From Pseudomonadota bacterium (GTDB lineage: Bacteria; Pseudomonadota; Alphaproteobacteria; Rhizobiales; Xanthobacteraceae), in contig CAUJKG010000393.1 of NCBI GenBank assembly GCA_963205465.1, positions 1 to 6,012 of the forward strand: DNA of 6,012 nt, in the 5' to 3' direction. A model generated the notes under the pieces. It saw nothing but the letters and a program-made list of their open reading frames with translations. It was not told where the DNA came from and searched no databases. Positions 1-5,688 of the stretch are shown piece by piece; the first letter of the stretch is position 1; the number at the start of each line of letters is the position of its first letter. The position numbers and the translations under genes were made by a program.

Positions 1-1752
1 TTCCGCGTTTTCCGGCGCCTTCATTCCACGCAACAGCACGGGAATGAGCGAGAGCGGCGAGGCGAGCTTCTGCTTGAGCAACTGGAGCGCAGGGATCAGC
101 CGCAACTCGATCTCGTTGAAGTCGGTGCCGAACGGAAAATCCGGCAGCAGGCCGCTATCCTTGAACGGGGCCAGAGCCGCTTCGATGCGCGCCGGCGTAT
201 TGTTGCGGAACGCCGCGGGGCTTTCGTAGTTCTTCGAGATTTTGTTGTTCTTCTTCGCCTCCTGCAGGAGTTCGTCCTGAAAGCGGGAGTCGGCGACGTT
301 GAGCATCTCCGCGATGACGTCTTCGTCGGACTTTCCGCGCAAGCGTGCAACGCCATATTCCGTCACCACGATGTCGCGCAGATGCCGAGGGATGGTTGTG
401 TGCCCATAGCTCCAGCGGATATTGGATTGCGTGGCTTTTCCGGAACCTCGCGTCGCATTCACGCAGATGATGGAGCGTGCGTTCTCGAGCGCGAAGGCTT
501 GCGCGACGAAATTATACTGCCCGCCGACGCCGCTGACGACGAGGCCGCTTTCAAGCGCGTCCGAGACGATCGCGCCGAGCAGCGTCGCCATCATGCCATT
601 GTTGATGAAGCGGGCATGGACGCGCGCCGCGCGCTTCTTCTCTTCGTCGCCATAGAGCTGGTTGACGTAAGAGATCGGCTTCATTTGCAGCCTGGCGCGT
701 TCAGCCTCGCTCATTTCGCGAAGGCGGCGGTAGAAATCCTTCGGCCCGAGAAAGAAACTGCCATGCACCAGCGCGCCATCGACCTCGCGCTTCACGACCC
801 CCGCATCGATCAACGGCAGCAGGGAATCGACGAACATTTCCGTGGCGGCAAAAAGTCCCGTGTCGAAGACGCCGAGTTCGGCGAAGCCGGGGTTATGAGG
901 CGAAAGTGCTGCCATCATCTTGCGGAATGCGGCGTTCTCGCGCTGGCGCAGGATCAGCGCATGCGCGGCCGCGTCGCCTTCCGCACCGATGCCGATCTGC
1001 AACGTGCCGCCGTCCTTCACGAGCGAGGCGGCGTGCAGACCGATCGCGTAAGCGGTCAGCGGTACCGGCTGTTTGGGTGGCGCAAACAGTGGAAAGTCGG
1101 TTTTCGGATTCTCGTAGATGAAGTCGAACGCACTTTCCGGCAGGTCGGCATCGCCAGGCATGAAGGGAAGTTCGGAGTTCACCTCCGCGGCAAACAGAAC
1201 TTTCGTCCTGCCTTCCGCGCGCGCTTGCAGAAGGTCGAGCGTGAGATCGGTATTGCACGAAATGCTATAGCGCGGTTCGCCGTTGACCACGCGCTTTGCC
1301 ACGAGCTGCGCGATCACGTTTACATTGCGATTGAGCACGTAAGCGGCAGCATGGGTGTAGTTCGCGGAGATGTAGTTGCGCTGCGCCAGCGCCGAACCGA
1401 GCCAGCGGCCGGCGAGCAGAAAGAACTCGCTCACCCGAATATTGTCGGGAAGCGTGCCGTTCCTGAGCGCACGAGCATAAGCGAGGTCGGGATAGCCGCC
1501 GAACAGCCGGTCCAGCACCGGGTTGATGAGTTTCGCTTCCAATCCCGAAACGCTCGGCCGCTGCAGCGTCAGCGCGGTGAAGATGTTCAGTTGCTGCGAA
1601 GCATCTTTCGCCGCCCGGGCGTATAGCGCATTCGCGACCGTATTCGCTTTGCCGAGTCCGAGCGGCAACGCAAGCGTGACCTCGTTTCCCACGAGCGAGC
1701 CGATGGCTTCGGCAAGCTTGTCGGCGTCGTTGCAGTGTTGAGGTCTGCTCAT
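1..1752 (-). CDS. Acetyl-CoA hydrolase / CoA-transferase family protein (3' end cut off)
   Basis: Open from ATG 1752 through the left edge: 584 codons seen, C-terminus missing. Family members move CoA between carboxylic acids, or hydrolyse acyl-CoA, through a glutamyl-CoA thioester. Visible motifs: PLGLGKAN at 30-37 and an IFTALTL block at 57-63 (N-terminal domain); a glycine loop, GIGAEGD, at 254-260; TEMF at 304-307, where E305 aligns with the catalytic Glu of 4-hydroxybutyrate CoA-transferases; GVGGQYNF at 408-415; and EYGVARLRGKS at 465-475, the hallmark of the C-terminal acetyl-CoA hydrolase domain. It is much longer than butyrate-type CoA-transferases (about 430-450 residues) and matches a longer proteobacterial subgroup. 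It is the last visible gene of the operon, 48 bp after the dehydrogenase at 1801. The start was chosen because the N-terminal domain begins about 20 residues in and the frame has a stop at 1801-1803. No good ribosome binding site is visible; an inverted repeat spans the start instead. Family is secure; transferase versus hydrolase and substrate are not determinable. Confidence 0.88.
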   Translation of the reverse strand, partial: MSRPQHCNDADKLAEAIGSLVGNEVTLALPLGLGKANTVANALYARAAKDASQQLNIFTALTLQRPSVSGLEAKLINPVLDRLFGGYPDLAYARALRNGTLPDNIRVSEFFLLAGRWLGSALAQRNYISANYTHAAAYVLNRNVNVIAQLVAKRVVNGEPRYSISCNTDLTLDLLQARAEGRTKVLFAAEVNSELPFMPGDADLPESAFDFIYENPKTDFPLFAPPKQPVPLTAYAIGLHAASLVKDGGTLQIGIGAEGDAAAHALILRQRENAAFRKMMAALSPHNPGFAELGVFDTGLFAATEMFVDSLLPLIDAGVVKREVDGALVHGSFFLGPKDFYRRLREMSEAERARLQMKPISYVNQLYGDEEKKRAARVHARFINNGMMATLLGAIVSDALESGLVVSGVGGQYNFVAQAFALENARSIICVNATRGSGKATQSNIRWSYGHTTIPRHLRDIVVTEYGVARLRGKSDEDVIAEMLNVADSRFQDELLQEAKKNNKISKNYESPAAFRNNTPARIEAALAPFKDSGLLPDFPFGTDFNEIELRLIPALQLLKQKLASPLSLIPVLLRGMKAPENAE

Positions 1753-1763
1753 GACGAGCAGAC
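1743..1763 (-). promoter_or_regulatory. Perfect inverted repeat spanning the CoA-transferase start codon
   Basis: The arms GTCTGCTC (1743-1750) and GAGCAGAC (1756-1763) are exact reverse complements, 8 bp each, separated by 5 nt. In the minus-strand transcript the start codon sits at the loop/stem junction: A and U in the loop, G in the stem. No T-run follows, so it is not an intrinsic terminator. It could be a translation-initiation hairpin or a protein-binding site, or it could be chance. The repeat is seen directly; any function is inference. Confidence 0.4.
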
Positions 1764-1800
1764 TACCGCGAACGTGACACGAAAGCGATGTCGCGCGGAA

Positions 1801-2727
1801 CTACTTCTGCGACAGATCGATGCCGGCGGCCTTGGCCGCCATCTCGACGTATTTCTGCGTTTGCTGAAACGCGCCTTCGAGCGCCTTGGCGGTTTTCATG
1901 TCCGAGATTTCCGCGAACTTTGCCGCAATGGCATCCGGCGTGCGCTCTTCGGGCGGGAAATAGACGCCTTGCGTTTCCATGATGCGGATCACGGAATAGA
2001 CGCCTGCGCCCGCGCCCATGATGGTGCGGGAAGGCGCATTCTCGCTCACCATGTAAAGCACCGCGGGCGTGATCGCCTCAGGTTGCATCAGCGCAAGGAC
2101 TTTCGGCGGTAGCAATTCCTCGGTCATGCGCGTAGCAGCGGTCGGAGAGAGCGTATTCACGCGGATGTCGAATTTCTGTCCCTCGTGATGGAGCACGTTC
2201 ATGAGGCCGATCATCGCCGCTTTTGCCGCGCCGTAATTGGACTGGCCGAAATTGCCGAACAGACCGGAAGAGGAGGCGGTGAGGACGATGCGCCCGTAAT
2301 TCTGCTCTCGCATGGTTTCCCATACGGCCTTGCAGCAGTTCACGGAGCCCATGAGGTGCACCTCGAGCACAAGCCGGAAGTCCTCGATCTCCATTTTCAC
2401 GAAGGTCTTGTCGCGCAGAATGCCTGCATTGTTGACGAGGATGTCGACCCGGCCCCATTTCTTCTTCGCTTCCTCGACCATGGCTGCGACTTCGTCGTAT
2501 TTCGCGACGTTCGCGCCATTCGCCATCGCTTCGCCGCCCTTGGCCTTGATCTCCTGCACGACCGCTTCCGCCGCACTGAGGGAGTTTCCGGAGCCGTCGC
2601 GCGCGCCGCCGAGATCGTTCACGACCACCTTCGCGCCGAGTGCCGCAAGCGAAAGGGCATGGGACTTGCCGATGCCGTTCCCGGCACCGGTGACGATGGC
2701 AACGCGATTATCGAAACGAATGGTCAT
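1801..2727 (-). CDS. Short-chain dehydrogenase, MFE-2/HSD17B4-like (3-hydroxyacyl-CoA dehydrogenase type)
   Basis: A 308-residue cytoplasmic SDR with the full classical motif set: cofactor-binding TGAGNGIG at 13-20, NDLGG at 37-41, NNAG at 99-102, and the triad S152, Y165, K169 within a GNFGQSNYGAAK block (158-169). D38 after the second beta strand suggests NAD(H) rather than NADP(H). The NDLGG and GNFGQ-NY-AAK signatures are those of the dehydrogenase domain of peroxisomal multifunctional enzyme type 2, which oxidises (R)-3-hydroxyacyl-CoA to 3-ketoacyl-CoA. About 60 residues follow the usual SDR core, as in that subgroup. The start has a GAGGA ribosome binding site at 2735-2739, 7 nt from the ATG. 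It lies 25 bp after the second acyl-CoA dehydrogenase and 48 bp before the CoA-transferase gene, so co-transcription is likely. Fold and chemistry are secure. The (R)-hydroxyacyl-CoA substrate is inferred from subgroup and neighbours; another secondary alcohol is possible. Confidence 0.92.
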   Translation of the reverse strand: MTIRFDNRVAIVTGAGNGIGKSHALSLAALGAKVVVNDLGGARDGSGNSLSAAEAVVQEIKAKGGEAMANGANVAKYDEVAAMVEEAKKKWGRVDILVNNAGILRDKTFVKMEIEDFRLVLEVHLMGSVNCCKAVWETMREQNYGRIVLTASSSGLFGNFGQSNYGAAKAAMIGLMNVLHHEGQKFDIRVNTLSPTAATRMTEELLPPKVLALMQPEAITPAVLYMVSENAPSRTIMGAGAGVYSVIRIMETQGVYFPPEERTPDAIAAKFAEISDMKTAKALEGAFQQTQKYVEMAAKAAGIDLSQK

Positions 2728-2752
2728 CTGGATTTCCTCGAAGTGTCCAAGG

Positions 2753-3883
2753 TTAATATTTCTGGCTGAGCGCGAAGCGGTCGGCGTGGAAATAGGCGTC
2801 GCCGAGGAGCTCCTGCGTGGAGCGGGCGCGCTTCATGAAGAAACCGATATCGATCTCGTCGGTCATGCCCATCCCGCCGAACATCTGCACGGCTTCGGAA
2901 ACCGCAAGTCTGCCGACTTCGCAGGCTTTATATTTGGCGGCGCTGACGGCCGTGCCGGCTGCATCCGGCGACTTGTCGAGCGTCACGCAGGCGGCGAGCA
3001 CCAGCGAGCGCAGGAGTTCGATCTCTCCGAACAGATGCGCGGCGCGGTGCTGCAGCGCCTGGAACGAGCCGATTAGTTTGCCGAACTGCTTGCGCTCTTT
3101 CAGATAAGCCACCGTGCGGTCGAAGCTTTCGCCGGCAATGCCGAGGAGTTCCGCCGCAACGCCTGCGCGGCCGGCATTGAGCGCGTTTTCGAGAAGGTTG
3201 AAACTTTTGCCGGTTTCGCCGAGCGCTTCGACGGCATTCACGTTATCGAATTTGATCCGCGCGCTGTTACGGCTGTCGACGGTGATAACGCGCTCGACCG
3301 AAATACCGGGCGCTTTGGCATCGACCAGAAACAGCGAGATACCGTTTTTGTCGCCGGGCTCGCCCGCGGTGCGCGCGGCGACGATGATGGCATCGGCGAC
3401 GTGGCCGTCGATGACGAAGGTTTTTTCCCCGTTGAGCGTGAAGGCGTTTCCGGCGAGTTCGGCTTTCAGCGCGGTTTTTTCCGGCGCATGTTTGCGGCCT
3501 TCATCGACCGCAAGCGCAATGATCGCTTTTGCTTCGGCAATGGCCGGCAGCCACTTTTTCTTCTGCTCGCCGGAGCCACCCCGGCCGATTGCCGTTGCCG
3601 CCATCACCGCGGTCGAGAGGAAAGGGGAAGCGGCGAGTGTGCGGCCCATTTCCTCGCAGACCAGCGCCATGCCGACATGACCGAAGTCGGAGCCGCCATG
3701 GTCTTCGTCGATCAAAATTCCGGTCCAGCCCATATCCTTCATGCCGCCCCAGAGTTCGCGGCTGAAGCCATCTTCGTTGCGGCTGTCGCGCAGGCGGCGG
3801 AGTTCGGAAACCGGAGACTTGTCGGTCAGGAATTCACGCGCGGTATCGCGCAGCATGATCCGGTCTTCGTCGAGCGCGATCAT
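2753..3883 (-). CDS. Acyl-CoA dehydrogenase paralogue, probable partner subunit without the usual catalytic Glu
   Basis: A 376-residue acyl-CoA dehydrogenase-fold protein. The N-terminal helical domain runs to about residue 115. The middle beta domain follows, with LNGEKTFVIDGHVAD at 150-164. The C-terminal helical domain has the FAD-contacting ERKQFG (263-268) followed by SFQALQ (273-278), then QMFGGMGMTDEIDIG (333-347). After that block a normal family member has Tyr-Glu-Gly-Thr, whose Glu abstracts the alpha proton. Here the sequence is RSTQELLGDAYFHAD (354-368), so the usual base is absent, although E358 or D362 cannot be excluded as substitutes. The start is ATG 3883, one base after the previous gene's TGA, with GGAGG 6 nt upstream. 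A longer reading from 4033 only adds 50 residues overlapping the upstream gene and lacking family character. It most likely forms a heteromer with the upstream dehydrogenase. Some relatives are named pimeloyl-CoA dehydrogenase small subunit, but nothing here fixes that substrate. Confidence 0.92.
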   Translation of the reverse strand: MIALDEDRIMLRDTAREFLTDKSPVSELRRLRDSRNEDGFSRELWGGMKDMGWTGILIDEDHGGSDFGHVGMALVCEEMGRTLAASPFLSTAVMAATAIGRGGSGEQKKKWLPAIAEAKAIIALAVDEGRKHAPEKTALKAELAGNAFTLNGEKTFVIDGHVADAIIVAARTAGEPGDKNGISLFLVDAKAPGISVERVITVDSRNSARIKFDNVNAVEALGETGKSFNLLENALNAGRAGVAAELLGIAGESFDRTVAYLKERKQFGKLIGSFQALQHRAAHLFGEIELLRSLVLAACVTLDKSPDAAGTAVSAAKYKACEVGRLAVSEAVQMFGGMGMTDEIDIGFFMKRARSTQELLGDAYFHADRFALSQKY

Positions 3884-3884
3884 C

Positions 3885-5066
3885 TCAGGCCTCCGGCAGA
3901 TCGAGGATGCGCTTGGCGACGATGCCGAGCATGATTTCGGAGGTGCCGCCCTCGATCGAATTGGCCTTGGTGCGGAGCCACTCGCGGGCAAGCGTGCCTT
4001 CTTCCGAGCGCTCGCTTTCCCATTCGAGCGCATCCGAGCCGCCGATGGTCATGAAGGCTTCGTAGCGCCGTTTGTTCAACTCGGTGCCGGCGTATTTCAG
4101 GATCGCGGATTTTGCGCCGACACCCTGACCGGCTTTGGCCTCCGCTTTGTAACGCTCGATCGTTGCGAGCAATGCGCGCCCGTCGATCTCGGCGCGGATC
4201 ACCTCTTCGCGCACGAAGGGGTCGGCGAGCCGGCCGCTCTCGTCGCGGCCGATGGCCTTGATCGCTTCCGCAGGCAAAGAGCGCATGCCGGCAATGGCGA
4301 GACCGCCGCCGATGGAAGCACGCTCATGCGTCAGCAGATATTTGGCGATGGTCCAGCCATCGTTGAGCGTGCCGACAAGGTTTGCCTTTGGCACCTTCAC
4401 GTTGTCGAAGAAGGTTTCGCAGAACGGAGACTTGCCGGAGATGAGAAGGATCGGTTTCGTGGTGACGCCCGGCGTCGCCATGTCGAACAGCACAAAGGAA
4501 ATGCCTTTGTGCTTTGGCGCTGCCGGATCGGTGCGCACGAGACAGAAGATCCAGTCGGCTTTGTCGGCGTAGGAAGTCCAGATCTTCTGGCCATTGACGA
4601 GGAAATGATCGCCCTTGTCTTCGGCCTTGGTTTGCAGCGAGGCGAGGTCGGAGCCCGCGCCGGGTTCGGAATATCCCTGGCACCAGCGAATTTCGCCGCG
4701 CGCGATCTTCGGCAGATGTTCCAGCTTCTGCGCCTCACTGCCGAATTGCAGGAGTGCTGGCCCCAGCATCCAGATGCCGAAGCTTTCGAGCGGCGAGCGC
4801 GCGCTGATCGCGCGCATCTCTTCACGGAGAATTTTTTCTTCCTCGCGCGATAGTCCGCCGCCGCCGTATTCCTTGGGCCACATCGGCACGGTCCAGCCGC
4901 GTGCGGCCATGCGTTCGAGCCAGATCTTCTGATCCTCGGACTGGAATTCCCAATTGCGTCCGCCCCAGCAGATATCCGGCTCGCCGCGCGAAGGCTTGCG
5001 CATCTCCGGCGGACAGTTCTGCGCGAGCCATTCGCGCGTCTCGCGGCGGAAGGTTTCGAGCGGCAT
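3885..5066 (-). CDS. Acyl-CoA dehydrogenase, catalytic subunit
   Basis: A 393-residue FAD-dependent acyl-CoA dehydrogenase that introduces an alpha,beta double bond into an acyl-CoA and passes electrons to electron-transfer flavoprotein. The N-terminal helical domain includes FRRETREWL (6-14) and WPKEYGGGG (63-71). The middle domain has QGYSEPGAGSDLAS (130-143), the family's first signature, and VNGQKIWTSYADKADW (157-172). Near the C-terminus, IEGGTSEI (371-378) carries E372, the expected catalytic base, and the protein ends AKRILDLPEA. The Arg-x-Phe-Gly plus Phe-Gln FAD motif expected around 260-290 is missing; the region reads AIGRDESGRLADPFVREE (271-288). The next gene supplies that motif, pointing to a heteromeric enzyme. 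It is the first gene of the operon. ATG 5066 was chosen because the family's first helix starts at residue 5; a GGAG lies about 10 nt upstream. The stop is 1 nt before the next ATG, which favours translational coupling. Substrate unknown; chain length cannot be read from sequence alone. Confidence 0.93.
   Translation of the reverse strand: MPLETFRRETREWLAQNCPPEMRKPSRGEPDICWGGRNWEFQSEDQKIWLERMAARGWTVPMWPKEYGGGGLSREEEKILREEMRAISARSPLESFGIWMLGPALLQFGSEAQKLEHLPKIARGEIRWCQGYSEPGAGSDLASLQTKAEDKGDHFLVNGQKIWTSYADKADWIFCLVRTDPAAPKHKGISFVLFDMATPGVTTKPILLISGKSPFCETFFDNVKVPKANLVGTLNDGWTIAKYLLTHERASIGGGLAIAGMRSLPAEAIKAIGRDESGRLADPFVREEVIRAEIDGRALLATIERYKAEAKAGQGVGAKSAILKYAGTELNKRRYEAFMTIGGSDALEWESERSEEGTLAREWLRTKANSIEGGTSEIMLGIVAKRILDLPEA
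3890..3894 (-). promoter_or_regulatory. Ribosome binding site fixing the start of the second acyl-CoA dehydrogenase
   Basis: GGAGG on the minus strand, 6 nt before ATG 3883. It lies inside the last codons of the upstream dehydrogenase gene, whose TGA ends 1 nt before the ATG. This supports the 3883 start over an upstream in-frame ATG at 4033 and fits coupled translation of two subunits. Confidence 0.75.
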
Positions 5067-5102
5067 CGCGGGTGGACTCCGGTTGGAAGCCGTTGTTCTT
5101 AG

Positions 5103-5132
5103 CGCGCCCTCCGGAGCGCGGAAAGTCCGCGC
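5103..5132. promoter_or_regulatory. Overlapping palindromes upstream of the acyl-CoA dehydrogenase operon
   Basis: GCGCGGA (5116-5122) and TCCGCGC (5126-5132) are perfect 7-bp arms around AAG. A second repeat, CGCGC (5103-5107) with GCGCG (5116-5120), shares the middle arm, so the two folds exclude each other. The cluster lies about 37-66 bp before ATG 5066, in the 120 bp between that start and the upstream terminator, the only place for an operon-specific promoter. It could be an operator or a leader structure. GC-rich palindromes also arise by chance here, so this is a candidate only. Confidence 0.3.
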
Positions 5133-5186
5133 AGTCCTTGCGTACCGACCTGCGGTTTGGCCGCGGATGGATATGCCCGATCAAAC

Positions 5187-5219
5187 AAAAAAGCCGGCCC
5201 GCGGATTGCAGGCCGGCTT
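5187..5219 (-). terminator. Rho-independent terminator of the small exported-protein gene
   Basis: Reading the minus strand, AAGCCGGCC (5219-5211) pairs perfectly over 9 bp with GGCCGGCTT (5199-5191) across an 11-nt loop. The stem ends in a run of six T (5192-5187, the last two stem bases included), followed by G and TTT. It starts 24 bp after the TAA at 5244-5246. It ends transcription of the small gene and separates it from the acyl-CoA dehydrogenase operon, implying that the operon has its own promoter between about 5067 and 5186. The plus strand lacks an equally good T-run, so it acts mainly in one direction. Confidence 0.88.
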
Positions 5220-5243
5220 GAATTTTGGGGCAGCTGCAGCTGA

Positions 5244-5468
5244 TTAGTAACGGCAGCCGGTGATGTAGCAGGTATAGCCCCGCGGCGTGCGGACCGCGCA
5301 TTCAGCGAGCGCACGGCGGCGGGCATAGTTCAGACTTCCTGATCCCCAGCCGGTCGCGTAGGCGCTGCGCGCCTCACAATAGGCAGCGTGCGCGGCGTCC
5401 GGTGTCACGAACGAAGAAGCAGCAAAGCCGGCGACGGCGATCGCTGCGATAGCAAGATAGCGGGTCAT
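5244..5468 (-). CDS. Small exported four-cysteine protein, function unknown
   Basis: Encodes 74 residues. A Sec-type signal peptide is clear: basic MTRY start, hydrophobic Ala/Ile/Val core at about 5-21, and a likely cleavage after AHA (26-28). The mature part is only about 46 residues, with Cys at 31, 57, 67 and 72, enough for two disulfides, plus a Gly/Trp stretch, TGWGSGS (39-45), and an Arg/Ala helix, ARRRALAEC (49-57). It should be a secreted or periplasmic, basic, disulfide-stabilised peptide. ATG 5468 is chosen over an in-frame ATG at 5492 because AGGAG (5475-5479) sits 6 nt before it and the signal peptide starts cleanly there. The gene is monocistronic: its own terminator follows, and a possible -10 lies upstream. 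It resembles short conserved hypothetical proteins of Bradyrhizobium relatives and loosely recalls DUF4189-type repeats (Trp-Gly, Ala-rich helix, Cys spacing); that link is from memory and weak. Confidence 0.8.
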   Translation of the reverse strand: MTRYLAIAAIAVAGFAASSFVTPDAAHAAYCEARSAYATGWGSGSLNYARRRALAECAVRTPRGYTCYITGCRY

Positions 5469-5474
5469 TTTTCT

Positions 5475-5479
5475 CTCCT
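5475..5479 (-). promoter_or_regulatory. Ribosome binding site fixing the start of the small exported-protein gene
   Basis: AGGAG on the minus strand, separated by 6 nt (GAGAAA... AAAA type spacer) from ATG 5468. It selects this ATG over the in-frame ATG at 5492, which would put eight extra residues in front of the signal peptide. Confidence 0.75.
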
Positions 5480-5503
5480 GTCCCAGCTCCAAAATGCCAG
5501 GAA

Positions 5504-5509
5504 ACTATA
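5504..5509 (-). promoter_or_regulatory. Possible -10 element of the small exported-protein gene
   Basis: TATAGT on the minus strand differs from TATAAT at one position and would give a leader of roughly 28 nt before ATG 5468. No convincing -35 box stands 16-19 bp upstream, so the call rests on the -10 match and position alone. Confidence 0.25.
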
Positions 5510-5674
5510 GCCCGGTTTTTGCGATTGGTGGGTAACATCATCTCGCGGCGCGATAACGATTATTTGTCCTCGGTTAACGGACGCGCCACGAAGCAGCCGC
5601 GATAAATCCGATAGCATGCCGGGACAGGGCGACTCCGCACAGATTTCAGGCGCGAGACCGCCGGAAATGACGTC
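5510..5674. other. Divergent intergenic region
   Basis: This holds the shared upstream space of the minus-strand small exported-protein gene and the plus-strand gene at 5689. I see no open reading frame with a ribosome binding site. An AT-rich patch stands out in the GC-rich background at 5551-5579, containing ATAACGATTAT (5553-5563, 4-bp inverted arms around CGA) and GTTAAC (5573-5578). A plus-strand promoter should lie here, but no -35/-10 pair with normal spacing is convincing. Confidence 0.45.
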
Positions 5675-5688
5675 GGGGAGTTTTGAAA

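Noticed and set aside
382..1626. Long plus-strand open frame of 414 codons opposite the CoA-transferase gene
   Set aside because: The minus strand carries unmistakable CoA-transferase motifs throughout. The plus frame has a low-complexity Arg/Ala/His-rich composition typical of antisense shadows in GC-rich DNA and no recognisable motif.
2312..3076. Plus-strand open frame of 254 codons across the junction of the dehydrogenase and SDR genes
   Set aside because: It is antisense to two well-supported genes and their intergenic ribosome binding site; its composition is that of a shadow frame.
3884..4033. N-terminal extension of the second acyl-CoA dehydrogenase from an ATG at 4033
   Set aside because: The extra 50 residues are Arg/Ser/Ala-rich out-of-frame reading of the upstream gene's catalytic C-terminus. 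A GGAGG site points to ATG 3883, where the family's N-terminal helix begins.
3741..4853. Plus-strand open frame of 370 codons opposite the first acyl-CoA dehydrogenase
   Set aside because: It is antisense to a dehydrogenase with all expected motifs, no family resemblance was seen, and it starts inside another gene's antisense.
2753..5066. Naming the dehydrogenase pair PimC/PimD (pimeloyl-CoA dehydrogenase)
   Set aside because: The large/small arrangement is similar, but the other pim genes (ligase, thiolase, hydratase) are not seen, and substrate cannot be read from these motifs.
5231..5242. 12-bp palindrome made of two CAGCTG units just past the small gene's stop codon
   Set aside because: It is short, GC-rich and lies between a stop codon and a clear terminator. 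CAGCTG-type tandem units are common by chance, and no function is suggested.
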